A DNA stretch of 64,000 bases. It comes from an uncultured Lachnospiraceae bacterium. Lineage in GTDB: Bacteria > Bacillota > Clostridia > Lachnospirales > Lachnospiraceae. The position numbers and the translations under genes were made by a program. Shown here one piece after another: positions 7,832-15,973 of this stretch. The DNA lies in contig CAJUES010000010.1 in assembly GCA_910585765.1 (NCBI GenBank), forward strand, positions 1 through 64,000, written 5' to 3'. Position 1 is the first letter of the stretch, and every line of letters starts with the position of its first letter. The notes below the pieces were generated by a model. It was not told the origin of the DNA. It did not search any database and worked only from the letters and a program-made list of their open reading frames with translations.

Positions 7832-8752
7832 CTAAAACTGGAAAAAAAGATAATCTAACGTTTCCGGTCTCCGATACTCCCCCGTACTATAATCGTGTAC
7901 AAGGATCTGATGCGGTTCTTCCAGCGATATCCAGATATCATAAGCTGCCTCTTCCAGTTCCCCCTGCATAAGGATCGTATGACCAAGCTTCCAGTATCCT
8001 GCATCGTCGCCTGACAAAAAGGTCACGCCGTACGAAATCCCTTCCATCCCGTCGACAATATCCAGCCCCTGGATCGGACTTAACAACACTTTCTCCCGAT
8101 CCCAGCCGGGATTGACGCGCTCATAGATCTCATCCTCCAGTTCACTCATCAGCCCGATATGGTCGTTCTGCCAGTCGTATATCCTGAAATTGTCGTAATC
8201 CGAACCGACAATGTAGAGCACTTTTCCTTTCATATCCGGTATCGTAACGGAAAACTCTTGCTCCTCCTCCCCAAAAGGCAGTGTTTCCGCCGCATAGACA
8301 AACAAGTCGACGCGGGCGCCAGTGCTCGGATTCTCCTTCCACACCACACGGCTGATCCGGCAGCCGGCATACGTCATATAACCGTTTACCGTGAGGCTGT
8401 CCGTCGCCTCATCGTACTCGGCACTGGTAATCCGCACTGCCCCCTGCTCCAGCAGGCTTCCCACGACATAAACCTTGAGAAAGACGCCGATGACAAGCGC
8501 TGCCAGCAGCAATCCACCAAGCGCGGCAGCAGCCCTGAGATACAGGGTACGGCTGCGTATCTTTTTAAATCCATCAAGGGCAGCCTGCTCCTCGGGTGTG
8601 GATCGCTCTGCCATTTCCTCCTTCATTTCCGTAAAAATACGCCTGCACTCCCCACAGTCCTCCAGATGCTCCCTCACGGCACTGCTGCCCGTCTCGCTGA
8701 TCACGCCGTCGATATATCCCGGCATCAGATCCCTGACAATATCACAGTTCAT
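7832..8752 (-). CDS. Zinc-finger anti-sigma factor, membrane-spanning
   Basis: 306 residues. The N-terminal cytoplasmic part is a zf-HC2/ZAS domain: Cys3, His29, Cys33 and Cys36 in HLEDCGEC. One membrane helix lies at about 70-98 (LGGLLLAALVIGVFLKVYVV), followed by a beta-rich extracytoplasmic domain of about 200 residues ending LDYLFFQF. It should hold the adjacent ECF sigma factor at the membrane until an outside signal releases it. The start (AAGGAGCTGGAAAAGT before ATG) lies inside the sigma gene, overlapping it by 11 bases, which indicates coupled translation. The outer domain is not one I recognise; a degraded relative of its C-terminus is found at 3619-3725. Confidence 0.85.
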   Translation of the reverse strand: MNCDIVRDLMPGYIDGVISETGSSAVREHLEDCGECRRIFTEMKEEMAERSTPEEQAALDGFKKIRSRTLYLRAAAALGGLLLAALVIGVFLKVYVVGSLLEQGAVRITSAEYDEATDSLTVNGYMTYAGCRISRVVWKENPSTGARVDLFVYAAETLPFGEEEQEFSVTIPDMKGKVLYIVGSDYDNFRIYDWQNDHIGLMSELEDEIYERVNPGWDREKVLLSPIQGLDIVDGMEGISYGVTFLSGDDAGYWKLGHTILMQGELEEAAYDIWISLEEPHQILVHDYSTGEYRRPETLDYLFFQF

Positions 8753-9257
8753 ACTTTTCCAGCTCCTTTCTGATCTTCTGTTTCGCGCGGTAAAACACTG
8801 TCCTGCTCCAGTTCTCGCTCTTTCCCAGGATCTCCCCGATCTGGCGGAATGAGAGCTCCCCGGTCATGCGATACAGAACAACCTCCCTCTCCAGCTCCGG
8901 CAGAAGATGGATCGCGCGGTACAACTCCTGCGTGCGCTCCCCGCGGATCACACTTGTCTCCCCGTCCGCGCCGGAGGTGTCGGGAAGTTCCTCTGGCAGC
9001 TCCGCAAAGTCCATCCGCTTCCTCCTGCGCAGGTCCTGCCACAGGAGATGCTTTGCGATCTGGCAGAGCCAGACAGACAGCTTGCAGGAACCATCATAGC
9101 GGGCGATCGAATCCACCGCGCGCAGAAACGTCTCCTGCATCAGCTCCTGCGACCAGTCCGCATCATGTGTGTGCGAATACAGAAAACGGTACACCAGTTC
9201 TGCATACTCCTGATATACGGCTTCCATGTCGGCACCGCCCTTATCCTTTTTGTGCAT
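8742..9257 (-). CDS. ECF-type RNA polymerase sigma factor
   Basis: 171 residues, usual for the group. Region 2 includes the core-binding helix (DWSQELMQETFLRAVDSI) and the -10 recognition segment (KLSVWLCQIAKHLLWQDL). Region 4 is LPELEREVVLYRMTGELSF with the HTH IGEILGKSENWSRTVFYRA. It recruits RNA polymerase to a stress- or envelope-type regulon under control of the overlapping anti-sigma gene. AGGAGGTGGGAAG precedes the ATG. No ECF-type self-promoter could be identified confidently in the 130 bases upstream. Confidence 0.9.
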   Translation of the reverse strand: MHKKDKGGADMEAVYQEYAELVYRFLYSHTHDADWSQELMQETFLRAVDSIARYDGSCKLSVWLCQIAKHLLWQDLRRRKRMDFAELPEELPDTSGADGETSVIRGERTQELYRAIHLLPELEREVVLYRMTGELSFRQIGEILGKSENWSRTVFYRAKQKIRKELEKYEL

Positions 9258-9386
9258 CTTCCCACCTCCTACCCCTTATATCCCATTTTACAGCCATTCG
9301 TTTCAGATTCAAATCAAATAAAAATACGTAATTTCACGCCCATGCCAACGCAGCGGAATACTTTTGTTGTTTGCGACAAATAAAAT

Positions 9387-9415
9387 TTGACATTAAGATA
9401 TCGCATAATTATAAT
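9387..9415 (+). promoter_or_regulatory. Consensus sigma-A promoter upstream of a long leader
   Basis: Perfect TTGACA (9387-9392), a 17-base spacer and perfect TATAAT (9410-9415), in AT-rich DNA. It drives rightward transcription starting near 9422, about 280 bases before the first gene in that direction. The ECF sigma gene starts divergently at 9257. Confidence 0.85.
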
Positions 9416-9421
9416 ACAATA

Positions 9422-9700
9422 TATATACTTTCTGCAGGCTGTACCCCGAATGATGCGCCCAAAATGCCGTATCTTCCATGGCGGCATCATGCGCTGTTGC
9501 CAGTGTAATCCGCAGCGGACGGACATGCCCTGCGGCCGGACCGATAATAATATCATCTCCCGCGAAAGCGTCTGGTATGAAGACCATGCGGGTAAAACAA
9601 TGGCATCCGCTCGCGAACAGGCAGACCATGCGGTAAATTTTACAGACAAAAGCAACCGCCATAGCAGTGACCTTTTCATATAATAAATTACAAGGAGAAT
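9422..9700 (+). other. Candidate structured 5' leader RNA of the DUF4317 gene
   Basis: About 280 bases lie between the expected transcription start and the ribosome site AAGGAGA. No convincing protein is encoded on the sense strand. The GC content rises sharply compared with the promoter. Visible structure includes an ATGCCG/CGGCAT stem around 9464-9487 and a direct repeat of AGACCATGCGG (near 9581 and 9632), each copy followed by TAAA. No intrinsic terminator with a U-run is visible, and it matches no RNA class I can name. It may be a cis-regulatory leader or a small RNA, or simply the remnant of an older gene. Confidence 0.35.
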
Positions 9701-9704
9701 GCAA

Positions 9705-11006
9705 ATGCTCAGAAACAAAGATATCTTAGAATTAAAGAGGCGCTTTAAGAAAGAGGCCTGCACTTTCACCAGAATGTGCGGGTGCTACGTGGACGCGAAC
9801 AAAAACAAGATCGTGGAATTGAACGAGACCTTTCTGAACCTCGAGGACGAAGAGTTTTTCAAGTACCTCGAGATCGCCAAAAAAGCCCTCTCCGGCACCA
9901 TCGGCAACAACCTGCTGGAGCTGAACTTTGCCAGGGAGGAGGAGGAACCCGGCGGAAAACAGCAGTATCTGCTGGGACTGCGGGAGAGCGGGCTGAAAAA
10001 TCCCGACCTGTTAGAACACCTCTATGACATGATCATCGACAATTATGACTACGTGGGCAACTATCTGATCCTGGTCTTCCACGACGCATACGATGTGATC
10101 ACCAAGACGAACGACGACCTCAAGCTCGACGAGTCCGAGGAGGTCTTTACCTATCTGCTGTGCGCCATCTGCCCCGTCAACCTGTCGAAACCGGGTCTTG
10201 GCTACCGTGCCGACTTAAACCGCATCGGCATCCGCATACAGGACTGGGTCGTAGGTGCTCCCGATGTCGGATTTCTGTTCCCGTCCTTTGTGGAGCGCTC
10301 GACAGACATCCACTCGCTTACATATTATGTCCGGGACGCCAAGGATTCCCACCGCGACTTTATCGAGACCGCACTCGGCTGCGGCGCAAAGCGGACGGCA
10401 ACCGAGGAGCACAACACGTTCAGCAGCATTGTGAAGACCGCGATCGCCCCGATCATCGAGGACAGCGACGCGATGCTGCTCAACATCCAGGAGAAGTTAA
10501 ACGATCTCGCGGAGGAGCACGATGCAGCGATGGAAGATCTGGTTCTCGTCGAACCGGAGGATTTCACGCTCACCGCCGAGATGATCAGTGAAGTGTTTGC
10601 GGACAGCGCGGTTCCCGACGCCGCCGTGATGCAGATCCAGAACCATTTCACAGAGGAATTCAGCGACAAACCGCCCGTGGTGAAAAATCTCGTGAACGAG
10701 AAGGCGATCGAAAAAAACAATAAAGAGAAAAAAGAGATCAGGCTCCTCGAGGAAGTCGCAACCTTAAAGCAGGAACTCCAGGACACCCGGCAGGAGAACG
10801 AGGAAAAGACAGAACAGATCGAGACGCTCGTGAAGATGGAAGCGCCCGTCGATCCCGAGGAGGCAAAGAACTGGGCGGAGGTCTTCCTGCGCATGAAGCC
10901 CGACAAGGCAGAACAGGTCAAATTCGAGACGATCGACGGTCAGAAATATCTCATGATCCCCATGGAGGAACATGAGCACATCAATTTAAACGGCGTTGAA
11001 AAATAA
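9705..11006 (+). CDS. DUF4317 domain-containing protein
   Basis: 433 residues from the ATG at 9705. An ATG six bases earlier sits directly on the AAGGAG ribosome site and is less likely. The family signature is at the start (MLRNKDILELKRRFKKEACTF, then CGCYVDANK) and in the middle (NTFSSIVKTAIAPI). Residues about 300-400 form an acidic and Lys-rich coiled-coil section (VATLKQELQDTRQENEEKTE), and the end is a small globular piece (GQKYLMIPMEEHEHINLNG). No signal peptide or membrane segment, so cytoplasmic. The family is widespread in Clostridia without a known role. The next gene starts 14 bases downstream and is probably co-transcribed. Confidence 0.85.
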   Translation: MLRNKDILELKRRFKKEACTFTRMCGCYVDANKNKIVELNETFLNLEDEEFFKYLEIAKKALSGTIGNNLLELNFAREEEEPGGKQQYLLGLRESGLKNPDLLEHLYDMIIDNYDYVGNYLILVFHDAYDVITKTNDDLKLDESEEVFTYLLCAICPVNLSKPGLGYRADLNRIGIRIQDWVVGAPDVGFLFPSFVERSTDIHSLTYYVRDAKDSHRDFIETALGCGAKRTATEEHNTFSSIVKTAIAPIIEDSDAMLLNIQEKLNDLAEEHDAAMEDLVLVEPEDFTLTAEMISEVFADSAVPDAAVMQIQNHFTEEFSDKPPVVKNLVNEKAIEKNNKEKKEIRLLEEVATLKQELQDTRQENEEKTEQIETLVKMEAPVDPEEAKNWAEVFLRMKPDKAEQVKFETIDGQKYLMIPMEEHEHINLNGVEK

Positions 11007-11020
11007 AGGAGGATATCAGC

Positions 11021-12118
11021 ATGCCCAGAGCAGGTTCCGGCGGCGGACGCACATCATCCCCCCGCCGCTCATCAGGAGGTCACTCGTCATCGCGCAGCTC
11101 AGGAGGCCACCGCATCAGCAGCCGCAGTTCCGGCAGCAGCCGGGCAGGAAGCGCGCGCAGTACCGTCTTCCGTTCCAGCAGTTCGTCGTCATACCGCCGC
11201 AGTGCACCGCCCCCGCCATCATTTGGAGGCACCAGAACGCCGCCCCCGCCGCCATTTCAAGGCCCGGGAATGCCGCTCCCGCGCCGATACAGCGGCAGGA
11301 CCTACCGGGGTAATTATTACGGCGGTTCCCCCAGCAGTCCCGCAGTGTCCGTCATCGCGTCCGTCATCGTCCTTATCGTCATACTGTTTTTTGTGTCGGT
11401 ATTTTTCTCAGCGATATCCTCCGCCGGCAGATCCAACGGTTCTGCTCTCCCCGCCAGCACGAGAAACCGCGAGAAATTAAACGCGGGGCTGTCCTTCGAC
11501 AGCGGCTGCATCGTCGACGAGATCGGCTGGTTTGACTCCGTGTCTGCGGCAGGAAGACAGCTGCGGACCTTTTATGACAAGACGGGCGTGCAGCCGTACA
11601 TCGTACTGCTGCAACATCACCCTGAACTGACCACGGATTCCCAGAAAGAGTCCTATGCGCAGGATTATTACGAGGACAATATCGACAACGAGGCGACGTT
11701 CCTCTACATGTACTTCGCGGAGGAAGATGTGGACAATGATGTCGGATATATGTGCTACGTGAACGGCAAGCAGGTGGATTCCGTCATGGATGCGGAGGCG
11801 GTCGACATCTTCTGGGGATATCTTGACCGCAACTGGTACAGCGACATGTCCACAGACGAGCTCTTCGTGAATGCCTTTACCAGGACGGCAGAGACGATCA
11901 TGGCAAAGACCAGAACAAAGACTGATATCATCTTTATCCTGGTCGCAGGTGTTGTCATCATAGGCATCATCGCCGCCGTCATCACCGCCATGAAGACCAA
12001 GCGCAGACACGAGCGCGAGCGGGCGGAGGAGACACAGCGCATCTTAAATACGCCGCTGCCTGATGATCCGCTGAGTTCACAGGGGAAAACGCAGACAAAC
12101 AACAATATCCAACTGTAG
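11021..12118 (+). CDS. Membrane protein with Ser/Arg/Gly-rich N-terminus and TPM-like domain
   Basis: 365 residues. Residues 1-110 are low complexity: Ser, Gly and Arg, then Pro runs (APPPPSF, TPPPPPF). A membrane helix at about 113-137 (ASVIVLIVILFFVSVFFSAI) follows, then a globular domain of about 160 residues (IVDEIGWFDSV, RQLRTFYDKTGVQPYIVLLQ, LYMYFAEED) with the strand-helix order of TPM/YgcG-type domains, and a second helix at about 300-322. A charged Arg/Glu tail ends the protein. The TPM assignment is by pattern only. AAAGGAGGATATCAGC precedes the ATG, and the gene is 14 bases behind DUF4317. A strong terminator follows. Confidence 0.65.
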   Translation: MPRAGSGGGRTSSPRRSSGGHSSSRSSGGHRISSRSSGSSRAGSARSTVFRSSSSSSYRRSAPPPPSFGGTRTPPPPPFQGPGMPLPRRYSGRTYRGNYYGGSPSSPAVSVIASVIVLIVILFFVSVFFSAISSAGRSNGSALPASTRNREKLNAGLSFDSGCIVDEIGWFDSVSAAGRQLRTFYDKTGVQPYIVLLQHHPELTTDSQKESYAQDYYEDNIDNEATFLYMYFAEEDVDNDVGYMCYVNGKQVDSVMDAEAVDIFWGYLDRNWYSDMSTDELFVNAFTRTAETIMAKTRTKTDIIFILVAGVVIIGIIAAVITAMKTKRRHERERAEETQRILNTPLPDDPLSSQGKTQTNNNIQL

Positions 12119-12127
12119 AGAATATAG

Positions 12128-12170
12128 AAAGGTATTTCAGGAAAAAGCATCCTTTTCCGAAATACCTTTT
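12128..12170 (+). terminator. Intrinsic terminator after the DUF4317 operon
   Basis: AAAGGTATTTC pairs with GAAATACCTTT, extended by GGAAAA/TTTTCC, around a short loop and followed by T residues. It closes the two-gene DUF4317 transcript ten bases after the stop codon. Confidence 0.8.
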
Positions 12171-12176
12171 ATCATC

Positions 12177-12236
12177 TTATATGCCAAGGATCCGCTCGGC
12201 AATCTCCCGGATCACGCCCTCCCCGCCGCGTCTGTC
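12177..12236 (-). pseudogene. C-terminal stub resembling a KdsC-type HAD phosphatase
   Basis: On the minus strand about 19 codons ending in TAA read RRGGEGVIREIAERILGI. A GGxGxxREI..xxI pattern is the usual C-terminus of KdsC-like HAD phosphatases and of the phosphatase half of some acylneuraminate cytidylyltransferases. Upstream the reading frame quickly loses protein character and meets a stop. It is a gene end left behind by a deletion. Confidence 0.4.
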
Positions 12237-12464
12237 CAAGTATAAGCAATTATTTTTTGTACATTGCTATAATCATGTTACTATTCCGTCGTTCGTTCCT
12301 ATGGTGAAAAACATGCGCCAAACTGATGCCCTTTATCAATTTGTGCGCATAGTTGATTACAGTTCGCACCAGAAAGCACAAATAGTTGTCAGATTATGGA
12401 AGAATGCGGACTGTGACATGATCACAAAATAATATCAGCCACCACGCGAGAATGGAGAATATTT

Positions 12465-12884
12465 ATGAAAAAGAAATCCCTTGCCCTCAAACTCCTTGAA
12501 CTGCGGCAGGCACACGATCTCACACAGAAGCAGCTCTGCGAATCCCTCAACATAGGGCGTTCAACATACTCCTATTTTGAGACGGGCAGCCGGATTCCCG
12601 ACGTGGAGACGCTGCTTCTGATCGCCCGGTATTATGATGTGTCTCTCGACGAACTTGTGACAGACTCCAAACCCCATCGCGCGTCTGAAACAGCCGGCGC
12701 GGAATGCCCAGACATTCAGATCCTCCATCATCTGATGTCCAAAAACATCCCCGTTGACTTCGTGATGGAACTGTCAAAAGCGGACTTTGATTTTCTGTAT
12801 AATTATAAAGAACTGACAGATGAGAACAAGGCAGAGATGCAGTATCTTATGAATTACAAGCTGAGAAAGCAGGCGGATCGCTGA
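12465..12884 (+). CDS. XRE-family helix-turn-helix regulator
   Basis: 139 residues. HTH_3 domain at residues 8-63: LLELRQAHDLTQKQLCESLN, GRSTYSYFETGSRIPD, LLLIARYYDVSLDELV. The C-terminal 60 residues (LHHLMSKNIPVDFVMELSK, then KAEMQYLMNYKL) are helical with no recognised ligand domain. A purine-rich AATGGAGAAT lies before the ATG. It stands alone, 346 bases after the previous gene. An upstream AT-rich stretch has a TATAAT at about 12267 but no matching -35. Probably an autoregulated cytoplasmic repressor; targets unknown. Confidence 0.85.
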   Translation: MKKKSLALKLLELRQAHDLTQKQLCESLNIGRSTYSYFETGSRIPDVETLLLIARYYDVSLDELVTDSKPHRASETAGAECPDIQILHHLMSKNIPVDFVMELSKADFDFLYNYKELTDENKAEMQYLMNYKLRKQADR

Positions 12885-13009
12885 CCATCATTCATTATGT
12901 AATATCTAACCGCCTGCTATATCCGCGTGTGATATAATACATTTTCATGCTCTGATCCCATTCACACGGGCTCGAAAAGGAAATTGCCTGGTTGCGTTTG
13001 TACTGCTTA

Positions 13010-13261
13010 TTAGGACAGCGATTCAAAAATCAGTTTCGCCATGCACTTCATCCCCAATTCAAATCCTCTTCGTTCCGCGATATTTGCTGCTTCAAAAAGA
13101 CGCGAATCAACATATTCATGGTATTCCTGCGGTAACTCCGCCTGTATTGCTTCTATTATTGTCTCCACCTGCTGTTCTATATCCTTTTCCGTCTGTATCA
13201 GATCTGGTATTGCCGTGTTCACTTTATCAAATATTTCCAAAATTATTTCCTGCATTTTCAT
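13010..13261 (-). CDS. Small conserved helical protein (DUF6809-like)
   Basis: 83 residues, no signal peptide. It begins MKMQEIILEIFDKVNTAI, has an acidic helical middle (EKDIEQQVETIIEAIQAEL) and ends GFELGMKCMAKLIFESL. Small proteins with this start and end are frequent in Lachnospiraceae, often near prophage or regulatory genes; DUF6809 is my tentative label. Function unknown. No strong ribosome site was identified; the ATG was chosen because it opens the conserved start. Confidence 0.6.
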   Translation of the reverse strand: MKMQEIILEIFDKVNTAIPDLIQTEKDIEQQVETIIEAIQAELPQEYHEYVDSRLFEAANIAERRGFELGMKCMAKLIFESLS

Positions 13262-13316
13262 CCCTGCTTTCTTTGTTGTTGCTCATATATTTGTATACTC
13301 CCTATAAAATACTCCA

Positions 13317-13482
13317 GAGCATGTTTGAAAAATGTTTTCTGTCAAATGTGCGGCACAGTTTGTTGGAGATTTGTGTCAAATGAAGGCGGCGCAGGAAGCA
13401 AAAGCATAAAGGGCAATGCCTTACGTCGACTAAATTTGACGCAAATATCACGCATGGCGGAAATAACTTTTCAAACACACTC
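13317..13482. repeat. MITE-like element, family A (166 bp)
   Basis: The terminal inverted repeats are GAGCATGTTTGAAAAATG on the left and, in reverse complement, GAGTGTGTTTGAAAAGTT on the right. The internal segment TTTTCTGTCAAATGTGCGG and the inner TTTGACGCAAATATCACGC recur in the element at 20165-20360. No coding capacity. It lies in the 505-base gap between the 83-residue gene and the Rpn-like gene, where I see nothing else except the promoter at 13697. Confidence 0.75.
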
Positions 13483-13696
13483 CCGAAAACCAATCCTTCC
13501 CTTTTCAACCGCATATATCGTATCAGGATCCTCAGCATGCACTTTCTAAAAGATCATCATATATGGATCATAGCGAAAAATATTATTGTACGTACTCTAT
13601 TCTATCAGACCGGACAGCGAACCTTACCTTTACAAAGGTAATTAAAAAAATTTTTAAATTTAATCTCCAAATTATCAGTTGTGCTATTTTTTACAT

Positions 13697-13725
13697 TTGA
13701 GTAGACACATCGTATGAAATATGAT
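13697..13725 (+). promoter_or_regulatory. Likely sigma-A promoter of the Rpn-like gene
   Basis: TTGAGT (13697-13702), a 17-base spacer and TATGAT (13720-13725), four or five matches to each consensus hexamer, 42 bases before the ATG of the downstream gene. The surroundings are AT-rich. Confidence 0.5.
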
Positions 13726-13766
13726 ATATTTTAACCACATATGGAGAGCAGGGCATTTTACAGCAA

Positions 13767-14648
13767 ATGCAGTACAAAAAGAAAAAGGCAACTAAACAAT
13801 CTCTTGAAAAGGTTGACGGCAGGCTTGTATACAATATGACAAACGACTACATGTTCCGGGCGGTCTTGCAGACAAACAGGAAAGTACTGGCGGGGATCAT
13901 CGGCGCGCTTCTGCACGTTGATCCGGAGTCCCTTGACGTCGAGATCCGGAATCCGATCATACTCGGGCAGTCCTTCGAAAATAAGGATATGATCCTCGAC
14001 ATCAATGTCTCGGTCAACAACCAATCAAGGCTGAATCTTGAGATGCAGGTCGTCAACTATGGAAACTGGAAAGAGCGTTCTTTGAGTTATCTCTGCCGCT
14101 CTTTTGACAACGTGTATAGGGGGAAGGATTACATTACAGCAAACCCCGTGATACAGATCAGTTTCATCGATTTCACCCTGTTTCCCGACTCCCCTGAGTT
14201 CTATGCCACGTACCTGCTCAAAAACATCAGAAACAACAGGGTCTACACGGATAAACTGCAGTTGTCCGTAGTGGAGTTGAACAGCATCACTCTGGCCACA
14301 AAAGACGACCGTCTCTACAAACTGGACAAATGGGCTGCCTTTTTCAAGGCAGGAACATGGAAGGAGTTGAACTCTATGGCTGCTACAGACCAATACATGA
14401 AAGCAGCGGCAAACACGATCTTTGAACTCTGCTCTGATGAGAATATCAGGGAACTCTGCCGCAGACGCGAGGAATATGAGGCTTATGAGCGCCACATCAA
14501 TGCCGAGGTCAAGAGTTTGAAACTCGCCAATGCAAATCTGTCCAAAGAAAACACTGATCTGTCCAAGAAGAATGCGAGTTTATTGCAGGCAAATGCCAAC
14601 AAAGATCAGGAAATCGCAAGGCTGAAAGAGTTGCTTGCGCGTAAGTAA
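13767..14648 (+). CDS. Rpn-family recombination-promoting nuclease / putative transposase
   Basis: 293 residues. The N-terminal part has NMTNDYMFRAVLQ, the standard opening of the PD-(D/E)XK nuclease-transposase family, with Asp78 in MILDINV and LEMQ at 91-94 where the ExK/ExQ active-site strand is expected. YRGKDYITANPVIQISFIDF is also typical. Residues 235-293 are a coiled coil with near-repeats (ANANLSKENTDLSKKN, SLLQANANKDQE). Rpn proteins cleave DNA and raise recombination, and their genes often vary at the 3' end. No terminal repeats flank it, so it is not itself an insertion sequence. The ribosome site is weak (GGAG 20 bases upstream). Confidence 0.75.
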   Translation: MQYKKKKATKQSLEKVDGRLVYNMTNDYMFRAVLQTNRKVLAGIIGALLHVDPESLDVEIRNPIILGQSFENKDMILDINVSVNNQSRLNLEMQVVNYGNWKERSLSYLCRSFDNVYRGKDYITANPVIQISFIDFTLFPDSPEFYATYLLKNIRNNRVYTDKLQLSVVELNSITLATKDDRLYKLDKWAAFFKAGTWKELNSMAATDQYMKAAANTIFELCSDENIRELCRRREEYEAYERHINAEVKSLKLANANLSKENTDLSKKNASLLQANANKDQEIARLKELLARK

Positions 14649-14703
14649 GGAACTGTAGGAAACTATCCTGCGCAAGTTGCATCGGTTATGTTCCTGCGGT
14701 TCC
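14649..14703. repeat. Imperfect inverted repeat after the Rpn-like gene
   Basis: GGAACTGTAGGAAAC at the stop codon pairs imperfectly with GTTCCTGCGGTTCC at 14690-14703. The AGGAACTG-type arms are shared with elements at 22859-22963 and 54324-54374. It could act as a weak terminator; there is no U-run. The next 90 bases up to 14796 hold nothing recognisable. Confidence 0.5.
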
Positions 14704-14796
14704 TAAACGGATTTTGGCAACAGACACCGCCAGTTCCGGCTGACATTCTTCTGTTGGAAGCCTGTGGACAATCGAGTAGGGGAACGACCTTCTCCA

Positions 14797-14838
14797 CTAC
14801 TCGCCGTGCGCCGCCTTGCGGCTTAGTTCCTCTGCACG
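14797..14838. repeat. 42-bp sequence repeated upstream of ileS
   Basis: CTACTC, then GCGCCGC, then CGGCTTAGTTCCTCTGCACG, ending directly at the hydrolase stop codon. A copy with few differences occupies 19190-19228, between ileS and its T-box terminator. A GC-rich stem (GCCGCCTTGCGGC) is included here. Confidence 0.6.
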
Positions 14839-15903
14839 TTATTCTCCGATCGCTTCCATATAAAAGTCCAGGATCTTTTCAAAAAGTTCCTCGTCCAGCC
14901 GCGACGTCAGTTCCTTGTCAATCGTGTCATTCCACTCTTTTGCGATCTCATCCGGAACCTCATTCGCGTATTCCTCCAAGATGAGATTGTACTCCTGGTT
15001 CAATTGTTCCATATACGCCAGACGTTCCTCGCTGTGGTCCATCATCAGATTGCCGTGCTCCCTGCCCTCGAGCAGAACAAACTGCACATCATCCCTTGTA
15101 ATCTTATCCCGGTTCGCATAGATACAGGGACCGTCAAAACCGACAAAATCATCCTGGTCCCCCTGAATGATCATCACCGCCGTGTGTTCCGCACGGTTGA
15201 TCCCGCTCGTCGCAGTCAGATTCATCCGATCCCCGAAGGTCATGCGCAGGGTCAGCCATACAAAAGGCTTCTCCACATAGACAAACGAACCAAGAAGGCT
15301 CTTTCCTACGTACGTCATCTCCTCCAGGCTGTCATTATATCCGGCAAGGCTTGCAACAGCGATAATATCATGGTCATAGTTCAGGATCGCCGTTGTCGCA
15401 TATCCACCCCAGCTATGCCCATAGAGACAGATCGGAAGCCCGCGAAACACCGGATTTTGCTCCACGTAGGTCAGCGCGTTGTCCAGATCGATCACCGACT
15501 GCACAAGTCCGATGCAGCTGTCGCCGGTCGAAACGCCGCTCCCGGTGTTGTCATAGGCAAACACCATAAACCCATTGTCTACAAAATATTTCGTCTCGCC
15601 GATATACCCCTCCGAGTCCTCTCCAAGTCCATGGGATATCACCACCAAACCCTTTGCAGCATTATCCATTCCATAGATATAGCCTGTCAATGTCTCATCT
15701 CCGGAGGGAAACGTCACCGTCTCCCTCTCAAAATCCTCATAATCTGCCCATCGCATGTACTCGGAATACTGTTTCTGTTCACTGCGGTTAAAATACTGTT
15801 TCATATAATGATTGATCAAAGCAAAAGAGACAACAACAAAAATCACAACAGCACTTATAACCACTATCATCATAACCTTTAAGAGCCTGCCCTTTTTCCT
15901 CAT
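14839..15903 (-). CDS. Membrane-anchored alpha/beta hydrolase
   Basis: 354 residues. An N-terminal membrane anchor at about 8-29 (VMMIVVISAVVIFVVVSFAL) is followed by the hydrolase fold facing outward. HGLG at 91-94 forms the oxyanion region, the nucleophile elbow is GHSWGG with Ser164, and an acid (IIQGDQDDFV) and His (LEGREHGN) complete the triad. The C-terminal 60 residues are an acidic helical extension (LILEEYANEVPDEIAKE). It resembles serine aminopeptidase S33/monoacylglycerol-lipase-type enzymes; the substrate is not predictable. It lies 70 bases downstream of ileS, with no clear terminator between, so read-through is possible. Confidence 0.8.
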   Translation of the reverse strand: MRKKGRLLKVMMIVVISAVVIFVVVSFALINHYMKQYFNRSEQKQYSEYMRWADYEDFERETVTFPSGDETLTGYIYGMDNAAKGLVVISHGLGEDSEGYIGETKYFVDNGFMVFAYDNTGSGVSTGDSCIGLVQSVIDLDNALTYVEQNPVFRGLPICLYGHSWGGYATTAILNYDHDIIAVASLAGYNDSLEEMTYVGKSLLGSFVYVEKPFVWLTLRMTFGDRMNLTATSGINRAEHTAVMIIQGDQDDFVGFDGPCIYANRDKITRDDVQFVLLEGREHGNLMMDHSEERLAYMEQLNQEYNLILEEYANEVPDEIAKEWNDTIDKELTSRLDEELFEKILDFYMEAIGE

Positions 15904-15973
15904 GTCAATGCACTTCCCATATCATACACCCCACTATGCTATTGCCCTCTTTGTTCCTCCGGGACGTGTGCCC

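Noticed and set aside
9393..9704. Minus-strand frame of about 100 codons inside the DUF4317 leader
   Set aside because: No ribosome site and Cys-rich, atypical composition. It could be a decayed gene but cannot be supported.
12928..12937. TGATATAAT extended -10 sequence after the XRE gene
   Set aside because: No matching -35 and no gene downstream on that strand; it would only give an antisense RNA to the 83-residue gene.
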